Assembly (NCBI GenBank): GCA_031282605.1
Contig: JAITDK010000009.1
Span: 1 to 13,661 of the forward strand
DNA length: 13,661 nt
From: Oscillospiraceae bacterium
GTDB lineage: Bacteria; Bacillota; Clostridia; Christensenellales; Aristaeellaceae
Direction: 5' to 3'
How positions within the stretch are numbered: the first letter of the stretch is position 1; each line of letters begins with the position of its first letter. Made by a program: the position numbers and the translations under genes. Positions 7,486 to 13,661 of this stretch are shown in pieces. A model generated the notes under the pieces. It ran no database searches. It saw nothing but the letters and a program-made list of their open reading frames with translations, and was not told the DNA's origin.

Positions 7486-8601
7486 TTGACTCAAACAATG
7501 ACTCAGGCGGAACTGACTGAACGCAACGTCGGCCAGAACCTGGACGATTTAATGAACCTGGATCCGCGCGGGTATGGCGTGTGCCGGATACTGTATCCGG
7601 CGTCGCGCGCCCGCGCGGGCGAACCTGTATCCACCCTGTTCGCCAAGCGGTTGCTGAACGCCGCGCCCAAGGGCGGGTTGGTTCACATCATAACGGGGTT
7701 CGTACTGCTGCCGCACAGGCATGGCGAGATGGACGGGATTGTGGGCGCGGCGCTATTGGCTCGGGCGTTAAATGCGCTGGGGCGTAAGAGCGCGATCATC
7801 GTCCCTGACGCGTGCGTAGAGGCCGCCCGCGCGCTGGCCGGCGCGCTGGGATTGCACAGCTATTTAAGCGTCGAACAGACGCTGAAATACCCGCACTCGA
7901 CTGCGGTAATCGCCTTCCCGACAGACGTCGAGCTGGCCGAACCCGCTGCGAAGTCGATACTGGCGGAAGGCAGGCCGTCCGCCGTAGTCGCGACGGAGGC
8001 CGCAGGCGCGAACTCCGAGGGGTGCTATCATACGTCCATGGGGTTTGACGTGACCGATCTGGAGGCCAAGTCGGAGGCGCTGTTCAACCTCGCGCAGAAG
8101 GAAGGCATACCCACGTTCGCTATAGGCGATCTGGGCAACGAGATCGGTATGGGCGCGTTTGCGGATCACCTGGACGCCTATATACCGCGCGCGAGCCGGG
8201 GCTTGGGCAGGGATTGTATCATCGCGGGTTCGTCGGCGGACACGGCTTTGACGGCGACGGTATCCGATTGGGGCATGAACGCCGTGATCGCGGCCATGGC
8301 ATATCTGACTGAATCCCCGGCGCTGCTGCACTCGGCCGCAATCCAGCGGGAGGCGATGGTCGCCGCGTCCCGCGCCGGAATGGTTAACATGTACGGCGAC
8401 CTGAATCCCTCGATAGACGGATTCGACGCGGACTTCAACATGACGCTGGTGCATCTGATGCGCCGTCTAGTCGAATCCGCGCTGAGCCTGAAGCAGACAT
8501 GCGCGCCATGGTTCGAGGACGTTATAGCGCGAGGCTTTTATGAAACCGACAAACCCGGCAAGGCCTATAGCCCCAACGAGACCAATCAAGAGAGACAATG
8601 A
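7486..8601 (+). CDS. DUF4392 protein, D-glutamate cyclase C-terminal-type domain
   Basis: The protein resembles the DUF4392 domain (PF14336) that forms the C-terminal half of animal mitochondrial D-glutamate cyclase, which converts D-glutamate to 5-oxo-D-proline. Numbered from TTG 7486 (371 residues), the visible signatures are HIITGF (67-72), the acidic glycine-rich EMDGIVGAALLARAL (81-95), GCYHTSMGFDVTDLE (about 179-193) and GDLGNEIGMG (214-223), the last being the most diagnostic. No signal peptide or membrane segment is present. TGA 8599-8601 overlaps pxpB in ATGA. The partner domain, DUF1445, is encoded three genes downstream, so both halves of the eukaryotic enzyme occur as separate proteins in one operon. 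Whether this protein acts alone or needs the partner is unknown. Family assignment is strong; the reaction is inferred. Confidence 0.85.
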   Translation: MTQTMTQAELTERNVGQNLDDLMNLDPRGYGVCRILYPASRARAGEPVSTLFAKRLLNAAPKGGLVHIITGFVLLPHRHGEMDGIVGAALLARALNALGRKSAIIVPDACVEAARALAGALGLHSYLSVEQTLKYPHSTAVIAFPTDVELAEPAAKSILAEGRPSAVVATEAAGANSEGCYHTSMGFDVTDLEAKSEALFNLAQKEGIPTFAIGDLGNEIGMGAFADHLDAYIPRASRGLGRDCIIAGSSADTALTATVSDWGMNAVIAAMAYLTESPALLHSAAIQREAMVAASRAGMVNMYGDLNPSIDGFDADFNMTLVHLMRRLVESALSLKQTCAPWFEDVIARGFYETDKPGKAYSPNETNQERQ

Positions 8602-9308
8602 GTGAACGCATAAGGTTCTTGCCAGCGGGCGAACGCGCGCTGGTTGTGGAATGCGGCGAAACCATCGATCCCGCGGTTAACGCGAAGGTCGTCGGTCTCG
8701 CCGCGTCTCTTTCAGCAAAGCCCATTCCGGGCGTGATAGAATCCACCGCTTCGTATCGGTCGCTGCTGGTACTGTTCGACCCGATGCGCGTGGGCGAAGG
8801 CAGCGTGAAAAGGCAGCTGTCGCGGCGGCTGCGCTCGCTCTCGACGGATGTTTCCGCGTCCGCTCCGTCCGACATAGTCGAGCTGCCCGTTTGTTACGGC
8901 GGCGCGTATGGTCCGGATCTGAACGACGTGGCGGCGCATACCGGGCTTACCGCCGAAGAGGTTGTGCGCCGTCACAGCGCGGCGGTGTATCGCGTGTACA
9001 TGATCGGATTCATGCCGGGATTTCCATACCTGGGCGGATTACCCGATGAACTGGCCACGCCGCGCCTTTCCACGCCGCGCGCGCTGATACCCGCAGGCTC
9101 GGTAGGCATAGGCGGTAATCAGACAGGCGTGTACCCGTTGGATTCACCTGGCGGATGGCGGCTGATCGGACGAACGCCGCGCAGGCTGTACGACGTGAAC
9201 TCCAGCAAGCCCGTGCTGCTGGCGGCCGGCGACGGGGTGCGGTTCATACCCATATCGTCGGAGGAATACGCGAGGCTTGAGGGGATTAAACCGGAGGCGA
9301 GACCATGA
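8598..9308 (+). CDS. pxpB: 5-oxoprolinase subunit B (PxpB, KipI family)
   Basis: PxpB and PxpC form the part of bacterial 5-oxoprolinase that works with PxpA to open 5-oxoproline to glutamate using ATP. At 236 residues the length is typical. The signature block lies around 138-196 and includes GFMPGFPYLGGL, TPRALIPAGSVGIGG, then QTGVYP, SPGGW and RLIGRTP. In Bacillus the relative KipI was first described as an inhibitor of sporulation kinase KinA, but with pxpC and pxpA in the same operon the metabolic role is the natural reading. ATG 8598 overlaps the preceding stop by four bases and the gene ends in a second ATGA overlap with pxpC, so the three genes are tightly coupled. Confidence 0.94.
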   Translation: MSERIRFLPAGERALVVECGETIDPAVNAKVVGLAASLSAKPIPGVIESTASYRSLLVLFDPMRVGEGSVKRQLSRRLRSLSTDVSASAPSDIVELPVCYGGAYGPDLNDVAAHTGLTAEEVVRRHSAAVYRVYMIGFMPGFPYLGGLPDELATPRLSTPRALIPAGSVGIGGNQTGVYPLDSPGGWRLIGRTPRRLYDVNSSKPVLLAAGDGVRFIPISSEEYARLEGIKPEARP

Positions 9309-10324
9309 GCGGCGTCGTTGGTTTAGAGATACTCTCGCCCGGCCCGCTGACGACCGTGCAGGATATGGGTCGGTTCGGGATGCTGGGCGGCGGCGTCTGC
9401 CCGAGCGGCGCGCTGGATCAAACGGCGGTGCGTCTGGCGAACGCGCTGGCTGGCAACGCGTCTTACGGAAACGACGCGCCCGCCGCGCTTGAAATGACGC
9501 TGCTGGGAGTCGCCGCCGTATTCCGGACGGATACCGTATTCGCCGTGACCGGAGCGGCCATGCCATTGACGTTGAACGGACAGCCTATCAACGCCTACGA
9601 ATCCATACGCGCTAGCGCGGGCGACGAACTAAGGTGCGGTTTCGCGACGACGGGATGCCGCGCGTACCTGGCGGTCGCGGGGGGATTCGTCGTGCCGAGG
9701 GTTATGGGCAGTCGCTCGACGCATCTGAAGTGCGGATTCGGGGGATTTGAGGGGCGAAAACTCCGCGCCGGGGACGTACTGCCGATGTCGGTTGTCGGGT
9801 CGGGGGTCAAGGCGGGGGTCAAGGTGAACCCGTCGATGATTCATCCGGCGGCGGATCAGCCGTGGGTTGTGCGCGTCGCCGACGGACCGCAGCTGGATCG
9901 GTTCAGCAAACCGGCCATCCATGAATTTCTGGGCGCGGAATACGTCGTGTCTTCCCAGTCGGATCGGATGGGCGTGAGGCTGGATGGCCCGGCGTTCACG
10001 AGCGAGAAGGGTTCCGACATACTGTCGGACGGGATACCCCTCGGAGCGATCCAGATTACGAACAGCGGACAGCCCATAGTCCTGCTGGCGGATCGTCAGA
10101 CGATAGGCGGTTACGCAAAACCGTTTGTCGTGATTGAAGCGGATATGCCGATCATGGCGCAGGTTCGTCCGGGCGAGAAGGTGCGTTTCAGGAGGACGTC
10201 TATGCGCGAGGCGCGCCGGCTGAGCGCGTTAGAATGGACGGAGACGGCGTTGAAGATACGGCGCATAGAGGATCAGCATTCGGGCGTCACGCAGATACTG
10301 GGATTTAGGATACGAGGCGGTTGA
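9305..10324 (+). CDS. pxpC: 5-oxoprolinase subunit C (PxpC, KipA family)
   Basis: This is the large partner of PxpB in the carboxylase-like biotin-independent oxoprolinase. The 339-residue protein opens with SPGPLTTVQDMGRFG (about 9-23), followed by SGALDQTAVRLANAL and ALEMTLLG. Near the C-terminus it has SDGIPLGAIQ and GQPIVLLADRQTIGGY, all hallmark blocks of the family. GGAGG at 9293-9297 sits seven bases before ATG 9305, inside the end of pxpB. Six bases separate its TGA from the DUF1445 start. Length and motif order look intact, with no frameshift or insertion. Confidence 0.94.
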   Translation: MSGVVGLEILSPGPLTTVQDMGRFGMLGGGVCPSGALDQTAVRLANALAGNASYGNDAPAALEMTLLGVAAVFRTDTVFAVTGAAMPLTLNGQPINAYESIRASAGDELRCGFATTGCRAYLAVAGGFVVPRVMGSRSTHLKCGFGGFEGRKLRAGDVLPMSVVGSGVKAGVKVNPSMIHPAADQPWVVRVADGPQLDRFSKPAIHEFLGAEYVVSSQSDRMGVRLDGPAFTSEKGSDILSDGIPLGAIQITNSGQPIVLLADRQTIGGYAKPFVVIEADMPIMAQVRPGEKVRFRRTSMREARRLSALEWTETALKIRRIEDQHSGVTQILGFRIRGG

Positions 10325-10330
10325 GTTATT

Positions 10331-11113
10331 ATGAATACTGAACTGACGCCGCGCGCGTTTCGTGAAGCAGTGCGCGCGGGATTGCATACGGGGCAGACGT
10401 CCGGCGCGTGTCCCGGCTACGCTCAAACGAACCTGGTCGTGTTGCCCCAGCGGTACGCATACGATTTCCTGCTGTACGCGCAGCGCAATCCTACGGCGAT
10501 ACCGCTGCTTGAGGTGACTGAGGCGGGCGAACGCCTGCTGCGCAAGATTGCTCCCGGCGCGGATACGGCGACCGATTACCCAAAGTACCGCGTCTACCGT
10601 GACGGCGTGCTGACGGAGGAGCCGACCGACGTAGTGAAACTGTGGCGGGATGATTTCGTCAGCTTCCATATCGGTTGCAGTTTCTCGTTTGAATCCTCGC
10701 TGATTGAGGCGGGCGTGCCTGTGCGCAACATTGAGGAGAACCGCAACGTTCCGATGTACGTGACGAATATACCGTGTGATCCGGCGGGGGTGTTTTCAGG
10801 CACGATGGTGGTGAGCATGAGGCCGATACCGTACGCGCTGATACCGCGCGCGGTCAGCGTAACAGCCCAGATGCCGCGCGTTCACGGCGCGCCCGTGCAC
10901 ATAGGGGATCCGTCGCTTATCGGTATAGCGGACGTAGGCGCGCCGAACTACGGCGAGTCTGTGACCATCAATCCCGGCGAGGTACCCGTATTCTGGCCGT
11001 GCGGCGTAACGCCGCAAGTGGCGGTATTGAACGCGAAGCCCGAGATAGCGATCACTCACGCGCCGGGGCATATGCTGGTGACGGACGTGCGAAACGCGGC
11101 GCTGAGGGTGTGA
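10331..11113 (+). CDS. DUF1445 (YcsI) protein, D-glutamate cyclase N-terminal-type domain
   Basis: The 260-residue product belongs to the DUF1445/YcsI family (PF07286), listed in databases as a putative hydro-lyase and corresponding to the N-terminal domain of animal D-glutamate cyclase. Visible family blocks are GACPGYAQTNLVVLP (25-39), the YDFLLYAQRNP segment, the FSFESSLIEAG segment in the middle, NVPMYVTNIPC, and VHGAPVHIGDPSLIGI in the C-terminal half. There is no signal peptide. In Bacillus subtilis ycsI lies beside the genes now known as pxpA, pxpB and pxpC, and the same link holds here. The presence of the DUF4392 gene in the same operon strengthens the D-glutamate cyclase reading. 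ATG 10331 has only a weak, distant GAGG (10314-10317), so coupling to pxpC is likely. Confidence 0.88.
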   Translation: MNTELTPRAFREAVRAGLHTGQTSGACPGYAQTNLVVLPQRYAYDFLLYAQRNPTAIPLLEVTEAGERLLRKIAPGADTATDYPKYRVYRDGVLTEEPTDVVKLWRDDFVSFHIGCSFSFESSLIEAGVPVRNIEENRNVPMYVTNIPCDPAGVFSGTMVVSMRPIPYALIPRAVSVTAQMPRVHGAPVHIGDPSLIGIADVGAPNYGESVTINPGEVPVFWPCGVTPQVAVLNAKPEIAITHAPGHMLVTDVRNAALRV

Positions 11114-11126
11114 CAGAGGTGCAACA

Positions 11127-11131
11127 GAGGG
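11127..11131 (+). promoter_or_regulatory. Ribosome binding site GAGGG that selects ATG 11139 for pxpA
   Basis: GAGGG ends seven bases before ATG 11139 and only one base before ATG 11133, so the later start is favoured. The protein then begins MSKTVDLNSDLGE, in line with other PxpA proteins. Confidence 0.65.
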
Positions 11132-11138
11132 AATGATT

Positions 11139-11933
11139 ATGTCGAAGACGGTTGATCTGAACAGCGATTTAGGCGAGAGTTTCGGTGCGTACAAGATCGG
11201 CGGCGACGATCATATCATCCCGCTGATCACGACGGCGAACCTGGCGTGCGGTATGCATGGCGGGGATCCGGTCGTGCTGCGCGGCGCCATTGACGTTTGC
11301 ATAAAGAACGGCGTGGCTATCGGGGCGCATCCGGGGTATCCCGATCTGCAGGGATTCGGGCGCAGGGCGATGGCGCTCAGCGCGGACGAGGCAGACGCGT
11401 ATGTTAGATACCAGGTCGCGGCGGTTGAAGGGATGACTCGCGCGCAGGGGGGCAGGATGACGCATGTGAAGCTGCATGGAGCGCTGTATAATCGGGCGGG
11501 CGCGGAGTATGGCTTCGCTAGGGCTATCTGCGAGGGGATAGCCAGGGTTAGTCCGGACGCGGTGTTCCTGGCGCTGTCAGGCAGTGAGATGGTCAAGGCC
11601 GGGCTGGACGCTGGGCTTAGAGTGGCTCGGGAGGTATTCGCGGATAGAGGCTATGAGGACGACGGAAGTTTGGTCGCGCGGGGTAAGCCTGGCGCGATGA
11701 TCCACGACGAGGATGAGGCGGTGAGGCGTGTCGTTCAGATGGTGAGGGACGGCACGGTCGAAAGCGTTACGGGTAAGACGATAGCGATAACGGCGGATTC
11801 CATTTGCGTGCATGGCGACGGCGCGAAGGCGCTGGCGTTCGTGGAGCGTATACGCGCGGCGTTATGCGAGGCGGGCGTGGGACTCAAGGCCTTCGCAGAA
11901 AGCGTCGACTCGAGCAAGCGAGGCGTGGATTGA
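11139..11933 (+). CDS. pxpA: 5-oxoprolinase subunit A (PxpA, LamB/YcsF family)
   Basis: PxpA is the third oxoprolinase subunit, a cytosolic family member recognised by its N-terminal VDLNSDLGESFGAYK, followed by TTANLACGMHGGDP, GAHPGYPDLQGFGRR and HVKLHGALYN, all present here. From ATG 11139 the product has 264 residues, near the usual 245-257 plus a short tail. Family members normally end soon after a motif like the GVGLKAF seen near the end here; this protein continues with about a dozen residues (from ESVDSS) encoded by bases that resemble, and partly form, the direct repeat at 11918-11959. With pxpB and pxpC this completes PxpABC, which converts 5-oxoproline, ATP and water to glutamate. 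Confidence 0.94.
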   Translation: MSKTVDLNSDLGESFGAYKIGGDDHIIPLITTANLACGMHGGDPVVLRGAIDVCIKNGVAIGAHPGYPDLQGFGRRAMALSADEADAYVRYQVAAVEGMTRAQGGRMTHVKLHGALYNRAGAEYGFARAICEGIARVSPDAVFLALSGSEMVKAGLDAGLRVAREVFADRGYEDDGSLVARGKPGAMIHDEDEAVRRVVQMVRDGTVESVTGKTIAITADSICVHGDGAKALAFVERIRAALCEAGVGLKAFAESVDSSKRGVD

Positions 11934-11959
11934 AATAAATCGCGAGGCGTGGATTGAAA
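11918..11959 (+). repeat. 18-base direct repeat across the pxpA stop codon
   Basis: gcgaggcgtggattgaaa occurs at 11918-11935 and again, identical, at 11942-11959, a period of 24 bases. The first copy contains the pxpA TGA (11931-11933). The repeat fills most of the 47-base gap before the S12 hydrolase gene. Its 3' half equals the last bases of common type I-C CRISPR repeats, but the spacing is not that of an array. Confidence 0.9.
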
Positions 11960-11980
11960 AGAGGGGGCAGGTGAACCAGA

Positions 11981-13447
11981 TTGCCGCAAACCGGCGCGTT
12001 ATCTGACACATTATCTAAGAAGATCAAAGGCCTGCAGCAATTTTTTATCGACTATATCGAAAAGGAGAAACTCCCCGGCGTAACGGTCGCCGTTCGTCAA
12101 GGCGGCGAGTTGGTCTGGGAACAGGCGTTCGGCGTGCGTGACGATCGAGGCACGCCGATGACGACGGATACGATATTCGGCATAGCGAGCATGAGCAAGG
12201 GTGTGACATGCGCCGCGCTGGCGGCGTTGGAGGCGGAGGGTCGCGCGTCGTTCATGGATCCTGCTGTGAAGTATATACCAGGCCTGCGCGTGAAGAACAT
12301 GCCGCCAGAATCGCTGCTGCTGCATCACCTTGCGACGCATTCCAGCGGCGTGCCGCCGCTGCCGCTGCTGGCGTGGAGCCTGACGTTCCACACGCCGGAG
12401 CCGGACGCGACGCCAGAACGCGTGGAAACGCTGGACAAGCGCCGTCAGGAAGCGACGAGCAAGGTCGCGACGCTTCAGGACATAGTAGATTACTTTAGGG
12501 ACGGGGATTATCAGCCGCTGGGATTGCCGGGCATGTATAACAGTTATTCGAATGATTCGTTCGCGCTGCTGTCAGCGGCGGTGGATAGGGCGGCGGGCAA
12601 GCCGCTGGAAGATGTTCTAAGCGAGAAGGTATTCGGCCCGCTGGGTATGACGCGTTCGATACTGGACTTGGACGCGACGGAAGCGGCGAAGCTGGGTACG
12701 CTGACTGAACTGTTCAACAAGAAGGATGATGGCGGGTTTACGTCCGACACGGCGTGGGATGTTGCGCCGCCATACCGCGGCGCGGGCTGGATCAAGTCGA
12801 CGGCGGGGGATATGGCCAGGTTCTACGAGGCGCTGTGTTATGGAGGCAAGGTTGGCGGTCGGGAGGTTTTGCCAGGTGCGGGCACGCTGTATGGGGCGAA
12901 GTTTCCGGAGCTGCCGTATGATACGAGCTACTGTTACGGGTTGATGAAGCATCCGTTCAGGGCGGGCGGCAAGGATTACCGGATAGTGGAGCACGCGGGT
13001 GGGCTGCATGGAGTGGCGACGAAGGGCGGGTTTGTAAAGGGGAGCGACGGGATCAGCGCGGCTGTGCTGTGCAACTGGGAGGATGCGCCGATATCGCCGT
13101 TACTGGCGGCGGTGTTTTCGGCGATGCTGGGGTATTCGCCGGATTCCAGTTACTATTTCTGGCCGGAGCCGGACAGCGCGCCGGTTGAGCCGGGGGTATA
13201 TGCGGGGCGGTATCATCAAGACGAGCGGTTCGCGGACGACGCGGTGATAGAGTTACGCGATGGACAGTTGGTTTCGGTATGTGAGGCGGGGGCAAAGCGG
13301 CTGTTATTCTGCGGGACGACCAAGTTTGCGGCGGAGGAGCCGGGTAAGATAAGGGATAGATGGGATTTGTATCAGTTTTTCATGGATGAGAGTGGGGCGG
13401 CGAAGCGTGTCAGGATAGGGAGCAGGATTTATACACGCGTAGGATGA
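11981..13447 (+). CDS. Family S12 serine hydrolase (beta-lactamase/D-aminopeptidase fold), cytosolic
   Basis: The S12 fold includes class C beta-lactamases, D-Ala-D-Ala carboxypeptidases, D-aminopeptidases and esterases. The 488-residue protein has the full catalytic set: Ser70-x-x-Lys73 in IASMSKG, Tyr189-Ser-Asn191, and His338-Ala-Gly-Gly in EHAGG, followed by a C-terminal beta-type domain of about 90 residues. There is no signal peptide or lipobox, unlike beta-lactamases and most penicillin-binding proteins, so it should act in the cytosol, as D-aminopeptidases of this family do. A stop codon at 11972 limits the frame, and TTG 11981 is the only reasonable start, 13 bases after GAGGGGG (11961-11967). 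In this operon a peptidase or esterase acting on D-residues is the best guess; substrate is not readable. Confidence 0.88.
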   Translation: MPQTGALSDTLSKKIKGLQQFFIDYIEKEKLPGVTVAVRQGGELVWEQAFGVRDDRGTPMTTDTIFGIASMSKGVTCAALAALEAEGRASFMDPAVKYIPGLRVKNMPPESLLLHHLATHSSGVPPLPLLAWSLTFHTPEPDATPERVETLDKRRQEATSKVATLQDIVDYFRDGDYQPLGLPGMYNSYSNDSFALLSAAVDRAAGKPLEDVLSEKVFGPLGMTRSILDLDATEAAKLGTLTELFNKKDDGGFTSDTAWDVAPPYRGAGWIKSTAGDMARFYEALCYGGKVGGREVLPGAGTLYGAKFPELPYDTSYCYGLMKHPFRAGGKDYRIVEHAGGLHGVATKGGFVKGSDGISAAVLCNWEDAPISPLLAAVFSAMLGYSPDSSYYFWPEPDSAPVEPGVYAGRYHQDERFADDAVIELRDGQLVSVCEAGAKRLLFCGTTKFAAEEPGKIRDRWDLYQFFMDESGAAKRVRIGSRIYTRVG

Positions 13448-13471
13448 AGGCGACAAGGCGCATCCGCGCGA

Positions 13472-13501
13472 TCGGGAAGGGGTCTCACGACCCCCTCCCG
13501 A
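13472..13501 (+). other. Long hairpin after the operon, possible transcript end or 3' stabiliser
   Basis: Arms 13472-13484 and 13489-13501 pair at 12 of 13 positions (one A-C mismatch) around a TCAC loop, 24 bases past the S12 stop codon. It is GC-rich and very stable by eye, but the expected run of T residues is missing, so it is not a standard intrinsic terminator. Confidence 0.6.
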
Positions 13502-13503
13502 CC

Positions 13504-13539
13504 TCCCCCGGGGCTTGAAACGGGGGAACGGGGGAAGGG
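13504..13539 (+). repeat. G-rich repeat with two alternative hairpins and quadruplex potential
   Basis: TCCCCCG (13504-13510) can pair with either of two identical CGGGGGA copies, 13521-13527 or 13529-13535, a direct repeat of period 8. The G runs at 13510-13513, 13522-13526, 13530-13534 and 13537-13539 could also form a four-tract quadruplex with loops of 8, 3 and 2 bases. These structures exclude one another. Confidence 0.55.
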
Positions 13540-13661
13540 TTGCGCTACGGAACAGACTATCCAGGTACAACCGGCAATCCGAAGCCGGTAGAATGTGTAT
13601 CACGATGGTCCAGGCGAAGCCTGGTCAGGATTCGAAAGGGCGGATAGCCCTTCGCAGGGTC
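13538..13661 (+). ncRNA. Candidate structured RNA, start only, running out of the window
   Basis: No protein frame fits here, yet four short hairpins follow one another: GGTTG/CAACC (13538-13542 with 13568-13572), ACCGGC/GCCGGT (13570-13575 with 13584-13589), CCAGG/CCTGG around CGAAG (13610-13624), and AAGGGC/GCCCTT (13636-13641 with 13647-13652), the last extendable by two pairs with one bulged A. The first two share bases 13570-13572, so they may be alternatives or need adjustment. Such dense small stem-loops fit a large bacterial RNA, for example the HEARO/omega RNA that precedes iscB nuclease genes, or the first domain of a group II intron. I cannot decide between these, and neither is proven. 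Confidence 0.35.

Noticed and set aside
8598..10324. Reading PxpB and PxpC as KipI/KipA-type sporulation regulators
   Set aside because: They sit in an operon with pxpA and metabolic enzymes, and the KinA-inhibitor role is a special Bacillus observation.
11904..11959. A short CRISPR array, suggested by the I-C-like repeat end
   Set aside because: Only two copies with period 24 and a 6-base gap; a I-C array needs repeats of about 32 bases with spacers of about 34. The first copy lies within the pxpA coding end.
13472..13501. A classical intrinsic terminator for the operon
   Set aside because: The hairpin is strong, but the bases that follow are C-rich with no T run.

Overview
The window is a GC-rich (low 60s percent by eye), gene-dense stretch with every convincing gene on the + strand. 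Taxonomic signals point to a Bacillota/Clostridia-type bacterium. PurL is the long single-chain form, with a PurS-like N-terminus and a fused PurQ glutaminase. PxpA/B/C and the DUF1445 protein resemble the Bacillus ycsF-ycsI-kipI-kipA products. Shine-Dalgarno sites are strong. Isoleucine is often ATA despite the high GC. The lineage is an inference; no rRNA or other marker is present.

Layout. (1) 1-4406 is the end of a purine operon: the C-terminal part of purD (cut by the window edge), overlapping a complete purL. A good sigma-A-type promoter lies inside purD at 470-498. (2) 4407-4465 holds a TTGACA-17-TACAGT promoter and a GGAGG site that open a second operon. (3) 4466-13447 is a compact run of nine genes: M55 D-aminopeptidase, P1/DmpA-type self-processing aminopeptidase, D-amino-acid aminotransferase, DUF4392 protein (D-glutamate cyclase C-terminal-type domain), pxpB, pxpC, DUF1445 protein (D-glutamate cyclase N-terminal-type domain), pxpA, and a family S12 serine hydrolase without a signal peptide. 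(4) 13448-13661 contains no gene but a strong hairpin, a G-rich repeat and a chain of short hairpins that looks like the start of a structured RNA running out of the window.

The second operon reads as one pathway. Three different peptidases that can act on D-residue-containing peptides would free D-amino acids, as expected from wall (murein) peptides. The aminotransferase would collect the amino groups of D-amino acids onto 2-oxoglutarate as D-glutamate. The two cyclase-type proteins would turn D-glutamate into 5-oxoproline. The ATP-dependent oxoprolinase PxpABC would open that to glutamate. In animals the DUF1445-type and DUF4392-type domains are halves of one mitochondrial enzyme (DGLUCY); here they are two genes in one operon, separated by pxpBC. 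The weak point is stereochemistry: opening 5-oxo-D-proline without inversion would only return D-glutamate. An inversion step, or an unexpected substrate preference, is therefore predicted. No transporter, racemase or regulator gene is visible in the window.
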